Assembly (NCBI GenBank): GCA_028718125.1
Contig: JAQUMN010000008.1
Coordinates: forward strand, 62,001 to 126,000
Source of the DNA: Kiritimatiellia bacterium
Lineage (GTDB): Bacteria; Verrucomicrobiota; Kiritimatiellia; JAAZAB01
Length of the DNA stretch: 64,000 nucleotides
Direction: 5' to 3'
Under the pieces are notes generated by a model. It was not told the DNA's origin. It saw nothing but the letters and a program-made list of their open reading frames with translations, and ran no database searches. This document shows positions 15,684 through 24,566 of the stretch, piece by piece. Both the position numbers and the translations under genes were made by a program. Positions within the stretch are counted from its first letter, which is position 1. Each line of letters begins with the position of its first letter.

Positions 15684-17021
15684 TCAGAGGCCCTTGAAAA
15701 TCGCGCCCCGGTGCAGGAACTCGAAGGAGCCCATATCCACAGTCCCTTCGATGATCCGCCGGCGGCCGATCATGTCCACGGTGTTGTCCATCCAACCCTG
15801 GTTGGTCCCCGCATTGATGCAGGGCGAATTCGGGGTGAGCTGGTAATTGAAATTGTCGAAGTCCGCAAACGCGGGCGGGCTGGTGATATTATTGACGCCG
15901 TTGATGTTGTTGGTAATGGATGTACACGAATAGTCCATCATGTTCAGGTCCGGATTCGAGTTGGTATATATGTTCCTGGAGCCGTCGCCGTTGTAATAGA
16001 TGATCGAGTTCGTTATTGCTCCGCCGGTGTAAATACGCACGCCGCCGTTGGTGTTGCCGGTCACGGTGCAGTTTGCAAGGCTGGCGCCCGGGTACAGGAA
16101 TGCGCCGTAAGAGTAGTTGCAGGCAATCAGGCAGTTGCGGAGCGTGCCGGATACCAGGGCGACGCCGCCGCCATAGCCGGCGCAATAGTTTGAGACGATC
16201 GTGCAGTATTCCGCGAATGCGCCCGCGCTCGAGAACCTTAATCCTCCGCCCTCGCCTGCGGTGGCACAACTGTTTCCGCGGATGATGCAGTTCCGTATAG
16301 TGCAGGGCCCCCCGGGGACGGTAATGCCTCCGCCGCCGCGGGATATCTGGTTGGCGCTTACGGTGTTGTCTGAAATAAGGCAGTTGGTAATGGTGCATGC
16401 GGTCACTGCCGTTACATAAATACCACCGCCATTCTGGTTCCCGGTATTGTTCCTGATAATGCAGTCCGTGATCAGATTCACCCCGTTCTGCACCATAATG
16501 CCGCCGCCTTGATACGCCCAGTTGCTCGCGACAATGCAGTTGGTTAGGGCGCCGCCGTTTAGATAAATGCCGCCGCCATTCCCGGTCGGCAATGTTTTGC
16601 CGCCTCGGATTGTAAATCCATCGACAATTGAATTGCTGGTAACCCAGATACAGATGTTGGTGGCCGGCTTGCCGGCAAAGTTGTATCCGTCAATGATCGT
16701 ATTGGTGGGGTCCGTGACGTTGTTATTAAAGCTGCGCAGAGTATTATTCTTCCTGTACCTGAGGTTTATGCTGTTGGTCAGGAAATACGTCGCATTGGAG
16801 ACCAGCACGGTGTCGCCGTCAAGGAACAACGGTTCGGAAAGGGCTTCCTGGATATTGCTCGCCGCTGTTGTCCAGTCGGTGAAAGGGCTGGCGGACCCGG
16901 CATTGCCGTTGACGACATAATGCGTGTCGGCCGGGGCAAAACCGGTGATGGCGAGGACACCCAGAAACGCCAAAGCACTTTTAAAACCGGCATGTGCTGA
17001 AAGCTTAAACCGGTAATTCAT
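15684..17021 (-). CDS. Secreted right-handed beta-helix protein
   Basis: 445 residues from ATG 17021; GAAGGAAT lies 5 bases upstream and MNYRFKLSAHAGFKSALAFL...FAPADT is a good signal peptide, whereas the longer open frame (to 17180) has no such start. The mature N-terminus 'HYVVNGNAGSASPFTDWTT' and 'GDTVLVSNATYFLTNS' is the pattern of many Verrucomicrobia, Kiritimatiellae and Lentisphaerae surface proteins. It is followed by about 12 short beta-helix coils with motifs such as 'NGGGIYLNGGALTNCIVASN', and a conserved end 'GRRRIIEGTVDMGSFEF'. This architecture (choice-of-anchor Q type) is found in secreted or surface polysaccharide-binding or lyase-like proteins. There are no evident catalytic residues, so binding or structure is as likely as enzymatic activity. 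Confidence 0.87.
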   Translation of the reverse strand: MNYRFKLSAHAGFKSALAFLGVLAITGFAPADTHYVVNGNAGSASPFTDWTTAASNIQEALSEPLFLDGDTVLVSNATYFLTNSINLRYRKNNTLRSFNNNVTDPTNTIIDGYNFAGKPATNICIWVTSNSIVDGFTIRGGKTLPTGNGGGIYLNGGALTNCIVASNWAYQGGGIMVQNGVNLITDCIIRNNTGNQNGGGIYVTAVTACTITNCLISDNTVSANQISRGGGGITVPGGPCTIRNCIIRGNSCATAGEGGGLRFSSAGAFAEYCTIVSNYCAGYGGGVALVSGTLRNCLIACNYSYGAFLYPGASLANCTVTGNTNGGVRIYTGGAITNSIIYYNGDGSRNIYTNSNPDLNMMDYSCTSITNNINGVNNITSPPAFADFDNFNYQLTPNSPCINAGTNQGWMDNTVDMIGRRRIIEGTVDMGSFEFLHRGAIFKGL

Positions 17022-17091
17022 ATTATTCCTTCTATAAAAATATCGACGTTGCGTCAAGCGTCGGTTCAGGGCCGTCCCGTGGTCGGGATTG

Positions 17092-18192
17092 CTATGCCAC
17101 CCGCCCCACCAATGCTTCCGCCTCTTCCGGTGTGCGGGTTGAAGTGCTGATGCAGAGGCCGCGCGGCTGCAAGGCCGCAACCAGTGCCTCCAGCTCTTCG
17201 GCCTTACAACTGATCACCAGCCGCTTGCCGGCGTCCTGAATGCGTTTAAGGAGTGGAAGCCACGTCGACATCGGGGCGGCGCCGGCGCCCGGCACCCACT
17301 GGATGCCAGTCAGCTTGTCGATGGCAAGCAACGCATCCAGGTGGCGGATCGCGCCGGCGCCATCCAGGTGATAGATGGTGCGATCCACCCAGCTGGTTTG
17401 GCGAAGCAGGCTGGGCACAAAGAAGGTCTTGAACATATCGGCGGAAATCATGATCGAAAAATCGCATTCCGTCGTCACCGCCGGCTGGTCCGACCAGACG
17501 CCCAGCCAATCCACATAGGCGTTCTGGCGGCGCAGGAGGATTGAATTGCATTCCGACCAATAAATCCGCCAGGTCCGATCAACTTCCTCCAGCGCCCGGC
17601 GAATCTCGTCGGGATGATCCACAAGATCCATGGCCAGCTCTTCCGTGCCTCGCAGTGAGGCCAGGATCTGTCCGCCTCCCTGGATATCCGGAATGCCGAC
17701 CGCTGCGCGACCCTCGAACGCCTTGGACCCGGCCTCCAGAAGTTCCCTGGTGCGGCGCCACCAGATATTCTCGGGATCCACGGCCAGTTCTGCTCGCGCG
17801 GCCCAATCGTTTATGCTGGGATCGCACCAGCCCGATCCGCTGTCCGGCGCAATCCGATACCGGCCGCCAAGATAGGCGGCCTGGATGGCGACCACCGCGC
17901 ATGACACAGGAAACACGCACGGAAACGCGTCGCCGGCATAATACGTCCGCTCGATTTCCCGCGCCAACCGCGGTATGACGCAATCCGGGTCCATATACCA
18001 GCGGAACAGAGCCTCCGGTTCCCGTGGGCGGATATCTCCGGGGGTTGGCGCGGCGGCGACGCCTGGCGCCCGGCTCCTTACCTGGAGCAGGGGGCGGTCG
18101 CTCGGCTCCCCCTTCCAGAAGGCTTCGTAACGCAAGCGGCTCCGGGCCCAGGATGCGGAATCGAACCCGAATGGATCACTTATACAAGTCAC
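17092..18192 (-). CDS. Uroporphyrinogen-decarboxylase-like protein
   Basis: 366 residues with GTG start at 18192. AAGGAG lies 6 bases before this GTG and only a 17-base overlap with the previous gene remains; the upstream ATG at 18240 would overlap it by 65 bases. Sequence such as 'YHLDGAGAIRHLDALLAI', 'GIQWVPGAG' and 'KRLVISCKAEELEAL' matches the URO-D / corrinoid methyltransferase superfamily as found in anaerobes and PVC bacteria, where it is usually not a haem enzyme. It may take part in methyl transfer or a decarboxylation linked to its neighbours. It follows the ceramidase-like gene with translational overlap. Confidence 0.8.
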   Translation of the reverse strand: MTCISDPFGFDSASWARSRLRYEAFWKGEPSDRPLLQVRSRAPGVAAAPTPGDIRPREPEALFRWYMDPDCVIPRLAREIERTYYAGDAFPCVFPVSCAVVAIQAAYLGGRYRIAPDSGSGWCDPSINDWAARAELAVDPENIWWRRTRELLEAGSKAFEGRAAVGIPDIQGGGQILASLRGTEELAMDLVDHPDEIRRALEEVDRTWRIYWSECNSILLRRQNAYVDWLGVWSDQPAVTTECDFSIMISADMFKTFFVPSLLRQTSWVDRTIYHLDGAGAIRHLDALLAIDKLTGIQWVPGAGAAPMSTWLPLLKRIQDAGKRLVISCKAEELEALVAALQPRGLCISTSTRTPEEAEALVGRVA

Positions 18193-19585
18193 GAAGGATC
18201 TCCTTGGCTGTTGACGTCGCCTGTTCAAGGGCGTTTTCATCCAGGCAGGACCAGTTGGCTACGCGCGTTTCGTAGCCGCCGTAGGTGAATGCCAGGCGGG
18301 TGGGGACATAGCCGGATGTGCCGCCGTTGCACATGTGCGCTGCAAACGTCTGTTTGGCCGGCGAAGCGGTTTTGATCTCAAGCTGGGCCTCCACGAACGG
18401 CTCGCCCGGACACCCCACAACGGCCAATTCCCCGATCCTGATTACCTGCACTTCATAGTCCAATATATTCCGTTTCTTCTGCTTTGCCGCCAGGTCCAAT
18501 GTTGCCAGGGCATAGACCCAGTCCCACTTGATATTGGTCTTGGTTGCATCCGTCCACATTGGATTCGGATTGTCCTTGATCAGTTTCTGCGCCCGCTCAA
18601 TCTCGGCGGCGGATAATTTACGCAACGGGATGGGCAGGCTGCGGCTCTTGCAGACCAGCGGCGTCCCGTCCAGGGGCTTCAGGTCGGGCAGAATCCGCCG
18701 GGTGGTTTCCATGAGTTTGTCGCCCATCAGGTAGATGTTGCTGCGAAAGTCCGCGTCCAATGGATTGGCATGCAGGATGTTTCCGCAAAAGCCGTTCAGC
18801 ACCAGCGCCACGCAGGATCCGCCGAAATGCCGGCGCACCGCTTGCGACCAGAAGCCCGGCCAGTCGGCGGAAATCCAGCGCTGCGGATAGCCATGGGCGG
18901 GATGGCAGGTGTGGTGCAGAAGCGCCGCCACCGTTTTGCCCGCTTTGTCCTCACCACCGGAGGCGGATCCGCCTATGGCGGAGAAAACCGCCACGCTGAC
19001 TTCGGGGTCCGCGGGACCCTCCGGACGCAGGATTTCCGGATCACAGCGACCCGGCTGCCCGCGGTGGGTCCCATTCCGCAGAATAAAACGGCGGTTGAAG
19101 GATACCCGTCCGTCAATCCCGCGCACGGCCCTGAGCGTCACCGGCTGGAGAGAAGAGCGCGCCTGCGTGACCGCCTCTTTGAGGCCCTGGTAAAATGGTT
19201 CATTATAGCGGTCGTCTGCCCCGCGCACCCACCACAGGTCGGCCGGAAGCGGGAAATCGTCCGAAAGCATTTCATTGCCGATCCCGGGCGCCGAATGGGA
19301 TTGCGAGGCGTGCACCATGATGGCCTCGCGCGGAATTCCAAGATATTCGGACACCCACTTGCGCATCAGGGTGGCATGCCGGTCGCTTATCGAAATGAGG
19401 TCCGTCGTAATGATGCAAGCGGTTGCGCCGCCGGACTGCAAGACCAGCGCCCGCACAAATAAGTGATCGCGAATTTCCTCCACCGGCCGGTAGCGTCCGA
19501 CATCGCCGCCGATTTGAATGCCCATTGCCGGGGTAACATCCGCCTGGCCGGCGCCTGCCGAAAGACCGTTGCTCGCCTTGCTCAT
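18176..19585 (-). CDS. Neutral/alkaline ceramidase-like hydrolase
   Basis: 469 residues. The N-terminal block 'SAGAGQADVTPAMGIQIGG', then 'ACIITTDLISIS', the zinc motif 'VHASQSHSAPG' and 'LLHHTCHPAHGYPQ' are characteristic of the neutral/alkaline non-lysosomal ceramidase N-terminal domain (PF04734). The C-terminal half has 'AVVGCPGEPFVEAQLEIK' and 'HMCNGGTSGYVPTRLAFTYG', also typical. No signal peptide is seen, unlike secreted ceramidases, so a cytoplasmic amide hydrolase acting on another substrate is likely; short homologues are common in PVC genomes next to glycosidases. Its start overlaps the stop of the PD40 gene by 4 bases (ATGA), indicating translational coupling. Confidence 0.87.
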   Translation of the reverse strand: MSKASNGLSAGAGQADVTPAMGIQIGGDVGRYRPVEEIRDHLFVRALVLQSGGATACIITTDLISISDRHATLMRKWVSEYLGIPREAIMVHASQSHSAPGIGNEMLSDDFPLPADLWWVRGADDRYNEPFYQGLKEAVTQARSSLQPVTLRAVRGIDGRVSFNRRFILRNGTHRGQPGRCDPEILRPEGPADPEVSVAVFSAIGGSASGGEDKAGKTVAALLHHTCHPAHGYPQRWISADWPGFWSQAVRRHFGGSCVALVLNGFCGNILHANPLDADFRSNIYLMGDKLMETTRRILPDLKPLDGTPLVCKSRSLPIPLRKLSAAEIERAQKLIKDNPNPMWTDATKTNIKWDWVYALATLDLAAKQKKRNILDYEVQVIRIGELAVVGCPGEPFVEAQLEIKTASPAKQTFAAHMCNGGTSGYVPTRLAFTYGGYETRVANWSCLDENALEQATSTAKEILRDLYK

Positions 19586-20460
19586 CGTTGCTCCTTGGAT
19601 ATGTTTTCAAGAATGCGGATGTTGTGCTGGACCTCGTCATCATGCCCGCAATAGATTATCTGCCGGCCATCCGGCGAGAATTGGGGACTTAAGGCCATGT
19701 TCCGTCCCTCGGTCAGGAATACCTTCCCCGTGCCATCCGCGTTAATAATCACTACATTCCGCACGGGCTGGTAGGACTGGCTGGTGAACACAATCCGCCG
19801 GCCATCCGGGGACCATGCCGGTTCGCGGTTCTCCTGTTCGCGAGTTAACTGAACGCCACCCGTTCCGTCGGCGTTCAGTACCCAAATCTGAAGATTCCTC
19901 TCGCAAACGATTTTCTTCCCGTCTGGAGAAAACACGCCTTTAGTCTCGCCATCCTGCTTGAGGGCGCGCTGATTCGTGCCGTCCTTCTTCATGATCCAAA
20001 GGCCCTGGCGGCCATTCGCAATCCGCGTGAACAATACATTCCCGCCGTCCGGCGACCAGGATGGATCACGGTCAGTGTGGCCTTGTGTCAGGCGCTTCCG
20101 ATTCGCCCCCGCCAGGTCCATGCTCCAGATACCTGCCTGATCCTGGCGCTCGATTATATAGGCCAGGCTCTTGCCGTCCGGTGACACAGCCGGCTCGCGC
20201 GCGCCATCCGTGGTCAAAGGCGTTGCCGCGCCGCCGGCGCTCGGCATGCTCCAGACATCCATCTGTTCCTTGTCGTAATCGTACCGGTCGAACACGATCT
20301 GCTTGCCGTCCGGCGTCCACCGGCAATGCTCGTAGCCGCGGTCCCGGGTCAGGAACTTGCCGCCATCTTTCTCTGCGGCCATGGTGAAGTAAACTGCGGC
20401 CGTAGCCATGGCCGCCGATATCGCGATAATATGCCCGCTCTGCTGGAAGTTGTTTTTCAT
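19582..20460 (-). CDS. PD40/TolB-like beta-propeller protein, exported
   Basis: 292 residues. The N-terminal helix 'HIIAISAAMATAAVYFTMAAE' looks like a signal peptide or anchor. The rest is six repeats of the WD40-like PD40 unit: 'CRWTPDGKQIVFDRYD', 'PAVSPDGKSLAYIIE', 'PSWSPDGGNVLFTR', 'GVFSPDGKKIVCER', 'PAWSPDGRRIVFTS' and 'PQFSPDGRQIIYCG', each about 40 residues apart. The domain resembles the TolB propeller but lacks the TolB N-terminal domain. It could bind substrate or partner proteins in the periplasm. It is translationally coupled to the ceramidase-like gene by a 4-base overlap. Confidence 0.88.
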   Translation of the reverse strand: MKNNFQQSGHIIAISAAMATAAVYFTMAAEKDGGKFLTRDRGYEHCRWTPDGKQIVFDRYDYDKEQMDVWSMPSAGGAATPLTTDGAREPAVSPDGKSLAYIIERQDQAGIWSMDLAGANRKRLTQGHTDRDPSWSPDGGNVLFTRIANGRQGLWIMKKDGTNQRALKQDGETKGVFSPDGKKIVCERNLQIWVLNADGTGGVQLTREQENREPAWSPDGRRIVFTSQSYQPVRNVVIINADGTGKVFLTEGRNMALSPQFSPDGRQIIYCGHDDEVQHNIRILENISKEQR

Positions 20461-20526
20461 AGCTCTTATGCCCGCATATCGGTTTTCCGTTTGTTATTCG
20501 TCATTGCCTGGGTCAAGTCTGTCGAA

Positions 20527-20663
20527 GCCGTTGAAAAACTGCTTCTCCGGTCATTCAGGGTGGAGCGAATAATCTCCAAATCGCAGATTTGAGTCGTTTT
20601 TGAGATCCTTCGACGTCGCTCGGAATGACATTCACAGGCGATAACAACTTTTTCAACAGCCTC
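20527..20663. repeat. Inverted-repeat element, possible second MITE type
   Basis: GCCGTTGAAAAA (20527-20538) and TTTTTCAACAGC (20649-20660) are inverted repeats with one mismatch enclosing about 110 bases. These include 'gatccttcgacgtcgctcgg', which also occurs in similar form at 31168-31190. There is no coding capacity and no clear flanking duplication. It lies between the PD40 and GH2 genes. Confidence 0.55.
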
Positions 20664-20694
20664 TCTGGATGACAACCTGAGTAGTTGCTTTTCT

Positions 20695-22932
20695 TCACAT
20701 CTTAATCGCCGCGTGCCGGATATGCTCATACCCGGGGCGGTCATAGGTTTTGCCCCATTCGGCCTGGATCTTTGTCTTCCCGGCGCCCTGATCCGTCGCG
20801 CATACCGCCTCGTAGGCGCCGGGCTCCTTCAGCACGAACCATGCCGTGCCGTCTTTGTCCGTCATCACGCCTTCCGGATTCATCGCCTGCTTTTCAAGCC
20901 CCGTCATGAACACATACGCGCCGGCCACCGGCTTGCCAGCGCGGGTGACGGTGACAATCACTTCCGGCGCGCGGTTTGAATTCAACGCGCCGACATCCGA
21001 TCCCGTTGCCTCCCGGTAGGCTTCCGCCACCATCTTGTGCACCATGTTTGGCGTGTAGGCCGGCTCCTTCGGGTCGAACCAGTTCCACAACTTGACGCGG
21101 GTCAAGGTTGTCGCTTTGACATCGGGGCCCGAGAGCGACGGCCAGGGGACCGATTCCGGCCAATTGGTGATGGCACTTTTTCCCGGGCCCAACGCGAAGT
21201 TGGTCTGGTCCACGGGTCCCCAATAGCCTAAAATATCCATGGTGTGCGGCGCGCAGCCGGCCAGGTCTTTCCTGAAAAAGGTGATGATGGACTCGCGCCA
21301 GAATCTTCCGATCTGCCGGTAGCCGAGATAAGCAGCGGCCTGGTTCGTGAACAACATATCCGCCGTCTGAAACGTAACCGGGACCTTGCAGGTTAGTTCG
21401 CCCATATAGACCGGCGCCTCGCCGTCCCAGTTAAAATTAAGCATCTGCCGCTTGACCTCGGGATACGACGGGTTCCCGTAGGGATGGACATTGAACACGT
21501 CGGGCTTGAAATTAATGTTGAACAGCTTCTTGACGCTGAAAAGCGAGTTGTTGCCGTTACTGTCCACGAGGCGCGTGGGATCGAGTTCCTTCATTTCATC
21601 ATGCGAGGCTTTGTGATTGAGCGTATGTCCCGGATCGGCCTTGGCGGAACTGCCTTCGTTGTCGTCGCTCCACATCACGATGGAGGGGTGATTCCACAGG
21701 CGGGTTACGACGTCGCGTATCACGGTTTTTTCGTAGGGCATAAACTCGGCGATTTTTTTCAGATCCGCCGGATAGGTGGAGAATTCCGGCTGGACCATCA
21801 TGCCCAGTTCGTCCATGGTGTCATAATAGGGTGGGGCGCACACATACGTGTGCGCGCGCATGAACGAAATATTTGCCTCGCGCTCGGCGCGCGCAAACAC
21901 GGTCCAGAACTGGCGATTATCGGTCTCACCGGTAGCGATGTATTGGGGGGTATCGCCCACTACAAAAATCTTCTTGCCGTTCAACCAGAACTGGCCTTTC
22001 TCGCCCCAGAACTCCCGGAACCCGAACCGCGTGTAATCGGTGTCCACCGGCTTGGACGCCTCGCTCAGGTCGGTTTTAAGAAAATACAGCACGGGAGAGC
22101 CCCACTGCCCGAACCCCCACAGTTCCGGATCGGCCCAGGGCTTGCTCATCTCCAATGTCGCCGTCGCGCCGGCCGGCACGGTCAGCGCCTGCGTGCCCAG
22201 GGGCAGGACTACCTTACCGTCCTTTTGCACTAAAGCCGTTACATCCACGGTGCGGGGCTTGGCGTCGTCGTTACGCACCCAGAACTTGATCTTGATTTCC
22301 TTCTTGCGGAACGAGGTCTGCACGAACGTGTTCTCCACGTGGACCCGCGGCTGACAAGTCAGGTAGACGTCGCGATGAATGCCGAACCCGCGGTCTGCCC
22401 GACGGAAGGCCGCGACACATCCATCGGAATAGCCGCGCTTTTTAGTTGTGGTTTTCCCGTCATGCAGGAAAACGTGCAGCGTGTTTGTCTGGCCGAACTT
22501 TGCCGCCCTGGTAATGTCGAAGCCGAACGTGGTCAGGCAGCCATAGTGATCGCCCATGACCTGGCCGTTGACCAGAACCTTGGCATAGTGGTTGGCGCCG
22601 TCGAAATCAATCCGCACGATGCGCCCGTCGTTCCATGAAGCGGGCACGAGAAAATCCAGCTTGTACCACGCCGTCGAACTCATCATCCAGTCCTTGCGCA
22701 CGTCGGCGGCGCCCGGCCCGTTTCGATTCCGCCATTCGGCCGGAACCCGGATTTTCTCCCACCCTGAATCGGGGATCTTGTCCTCTTTCGCCGGGGCTTT
22801 GGCGTCCCATTCCCCGTTCAGGCAGATACGCGCGCGCTGGATGGAACTGGAACTCTCCGCCGCCCAGACCTGGGCCAGCGCAACCATCAGGATGCCACCC
22901 GCAATTGCCGCCTGCCGCTTGCTGAGTTTCAT
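20695..22932 (-). CDS. Glycoside hydrolase family 2 protein, secreted
   Basis: 745 residues. A signal peptide (MKLSKRQAAIAGGILMVALAQVWA) is followed by the GH2 sugar-binding domain ('LNGEWDAKAP...DSGWEKIRVPAEWR', 'VRIDFDGANHYAKVLVNGQ'), an immunoglobulin-like domain ('NTFVQTSFRKKEIKIKFWV') and the TIM barrel. 'WNHPSIVMWSDDNEG' carries the predicted acid/base Glu at residue 426, and 'PVYMGELTCK' the predicted nucleophile Glu at residue 512. The C-terminus has a carboxypeptidase-regulatory-like fold ('VTRAGKPVAGAYVFMTGLE'). GH2 includes beta-galactosidases, beta-mannosidases and beta-glucuronidases; the specificity is not decidable here. It probably hydrolyses glycans in the periplasm. Confidence 0.9.
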   Translation of the reverse strand: MKLSKRQAAIAGGILMVALAQVWAAESSSSIQRARICLNGEWDAKAPAKEDKIPDSGWEKIRVPAEWRNRNGPGAADVRKDWMMSSTAWYKLDFLVPASWNDGRIVRIDFDGANHYAKVLVNGQVMGDHYGCLTTFGFDITRAAKFGQTNTLHVFLHDGKTTTKKRGYSDGCVAAFRRADRGFGIHRDVYLTCQPRVHVENTFVQTSFRKKEIKIKFWVRNDDAKPRTVDVTALVQKDGKVVLPLGTQALTVPAGATATLEMSKPWADPELWGFGQWGSPVLYFLKTDLSEASKPVDTDYTRFGFREFWGEKGQFWLNGKKIFVVGDTPQYIATGETDNRQFWTVFARAEREANISFMRAHTYVCAPPYYDTMDELGMMVQPEFSTYPADLKKIAEFMPYEKTVIRDVVTRLWNHPSIVMWSDDNEGSSAKADPGHTLNHKASHDEMKELDPTRLVDSNGNNSLFSVKKLFNINFKPDVFNVHPYGNPSYPEVKRQMLNFNWDGEAPVYMGELTCKVPVTFQTADMLFTNQAAAYLGYRQIGRFWRESIITFFRKDLAGCAPHTMDILGYWGPVDQTNFALGPGKSAITNWPESVPWPSLSGPDVKATTLTRVKLWNWFDPKEPAYTPNMVHKMVAEAYREATGSDVGALNSNRAPEVIVTVTRAGKPVAGAYVFMTGLEKQAMNPEGVMTDKDGTAWFVLKEPGAYEAVCATDQGAGKTKIQAEWGKTYDRPGYEHIRHAAIKM

Positions 22933-22970
22933 TGTTCCTCCTCCTCGATGGTTAACCTACGGTTGCGTTC

Positions 22971-23094
22971 TCCATGCTGAAATCAGCGGCGTCGCAGTCC
23001 CGATACCCGCCTACGGCGGCGTGATCGGGACGCCCTCCAATATTGCGAACAAATTGGTCTTTAAGGAGGGGCGAGCTCCCGCGAGACCGTTCAT
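22971..23094 (-). mobile_element. MITE-like element, degenerate copy C
   Basis: In reverse orientation it has 'tccatgctgaaatcagcggc', 'gccctccaatatt' and 'gcgagctcccgcgagaccgt' as in copy E, but the terminal CAGGGCTG repeats are lost. A small hairpin 'cgatacccgcctacggcgg..gatcg' is inserted, and the same hairpin occurs at 27481-27510. The stop codon of the 23091-24176 gene lies at its edge. Confidence 0.6.
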
Positions 23095-24176
23095 CCCTTG
23101 CGTTTCCCCGCTTGCCGATCGAGCCCGCTCATGATTGCCCGGCAACTGTCGCGCCAGCGGTCGGGCGGCATATCCTCGGTGACCCCCATGATGATGCCGT
23201 CGGTTGACGGAAGTTCGTCGAGCATGGCGACGGTGAAATCCTCAACCGCCTTGTCGTTTTTTAAATGCACCGCCGAGGGGAAGTTAAGCCACAGGGCCTT
23301 GTTTGGCCATGCCCGGCGCGCTTCGGCCAGGCTCATATCGGTGCCCGGCGCGGGCGTGAAGGCTTCGATATAGTCTAGGGGCGATTCCGCAATCAGGTCC
23401 GACAAGATGCGGCAGTTGGCGTCTAAATGGCATCCGATCAATTTGCCTTTCTTATGCAGGATTTCCGCGGCCTCGGCGTAGTGCGGCATATAGTATTGCC
23501 GGAACATGTCGGGACTGGTGATTTCAGGGGTCACGTTGCCGCCGTAATTGACCGCCTGGACCGGCGAGTCGGCCATCAACTGGTAGACCTTGCGGTTGCT
23601 CTCGGCGACGGCGTTGTAAAGCTTCAGGATTTCGTCGCGGTGATCCATCCATTCGATGCAGAAAACCTGCATATCCATGATTTCGCCCGAGATCAGCCGC
23701 TGCATGGGTTCGAGCCCGATGCTCGGACGCAGGATGGCGTCGCCGCCGAAATCCTTTTCCGCGCGCGCAAACGCCTCGTAGTTGGGCGTGTATTGGGTAT
23801 CCTGAATATAGGCGAGGATGGCGGGATAATCATCCGGCGACTTGAACATCCGTTCGTGAACCCATTCGGTGAAACCGGCGTTCTCGTAGAGCGTGTTGAG
23901 CGTGCCCTTGGGCGTCTCATAGAACGTGCGCCGGAATTCTTTCCCGTTCTCCCAGAAAATTTCCCGCCGCATCCTGGTGTTCGCATGGCGCCCGCTGACT
24001 GCGGGGACCTTGCGATACACAATGCAGAGGCCGCGATTGCGCATTTCGCGCTCCGCCGCGCACTGCGGAATCATTCCTTCGTAGATGGTGAAGGGGACGG
24101 TTTCCATGCTCTCACCGTGCAAGGCCCGGAGCACTCGTTCGCGTGGTGTCATAATTTTGCGCACATTGTGTTTCAT
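23091..24176 (-). CDS. Uroporphyrinogen-decarboxylase-like protein
   Basis: 361 residues from ATG 24176; CGGAGGG lies 7 bases upstream and the start MKHNVRKIMTPRERVLRALH is like that of URO-D-fold methyltransferases. Further landmarks are 'YGGNVTPEITSPDMFRQYYM', 'HKKGKLIGCHLDANCRILSD', 'LDYIEAFTPAPGTDMSLAEA' and 'GIIMGVTEDMP'; the family usually has 'H.CG' at the third position and here reads 'GCHLDAN'. This is the MtaA/URO-D-like group common in anaerobic PVC bacteria. It is only distantly similar to the 17092-18192 protein. It starts upstream of the GH2 gene's strand group, but a 158-base gap with a MITE separates them. Confidence 0.85.
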   Translation of the reverse strand: MKHNVRKIMTPRERVLRALHGESMETVPFTIYEGMIPQCAAEREMRNRGLCIVYRKVPAVSGRHANTRMRREIFWENGKEFRRTFYETPKGTLNTLYENAGFTEWVHERMFKSPDDYPAILAYIQDTQYTPNYEAFARAEKDFGGDAILRPSIGLEPMQRLISGEIMDMQVFCIEWMDHRDEILKLYNAVAESNRKVYQLMADSPVQAVNYGGNVTPEITSPDMFRQYYMPHYAEAAEILHKKGKLIGCHLDANCRILSDLIAESPLDYIEAFTPAPGTDMSLAEARRAWPNKALWLNFPSAVHLKNDKAVEDFTVAMLDELPSTDGIIMGVTEDMPPDRWRDSCRAIMSGLDRQAGKRKG

Positions 24177-24233
24177 CAAGGTTCCCTCCGCTTTTGTTTG
24201 CCGGCACAGGCTGTGCCGGCGACGAAAAATCAA

Positions 24234-24545
24234 CCGCTGATCAGCGGAGGGAAATCATAGCTAAAGCGACCGGAGGGGGCAATAGCACAAAAATTAATAA
24301 GACGCCCGATTGCAGGACTGTGTCAAGAACGGTCTCGCAGGAGAGAGTTCCCGCGAGACCGTTCTTGATCATGGAAAAACCAGCGGTGTCGCAGCGCTCC
24401 ACCCTCCAATATCATTCCCTGGCGAAGGCGGGAACCCCGCGCAACCGTTCTTGGCGCAGCGCGTGATATTAGCCTGCGGCATTGACTTTGCGACCGCCTT
24501 TTGCCACACTCCCGCGATCCTGATACCTGAATAGCGGCCAAGCAG
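24234..24545. other. Intergenic region between divergent genes
   Basis: About 310 bases separate the divergent URO-D-like and M20 genes. It holds a rearranged MITE copy (24313-24460) and, at 24482-24510, TTGACT, 17 bases, then CACACT, a weak promoter candidate for the M20 gene. No gene is seen. Confidence 0.5.
24313..24460. mobile_element. MITE-like element, rearranged copy D
   Basis: It starts CAGGACTGTGTCAAGAACGG, close to the terminal repeat of copy A. 'tcccgcgagaccgttcttga' then appears in inverted orientation, followed by 'accagcggtgtcgcagcgct' and 'ccctccaatat', as if two copies were nested or rearranged. No coding capacity. Confidence 0.55.
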
Positions 24546-24566
24546 ATGCAAAAAAGGGAAGTGCGT

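Noticed and set aside
18140-18175. Possible tRNA T-arm (GGGTTCGATTCC on the minus strand)
   Set aside because: It lies inside the URO-D-like coding sequence, and no acceptor, D-arm or anticodon arm can be built around it.
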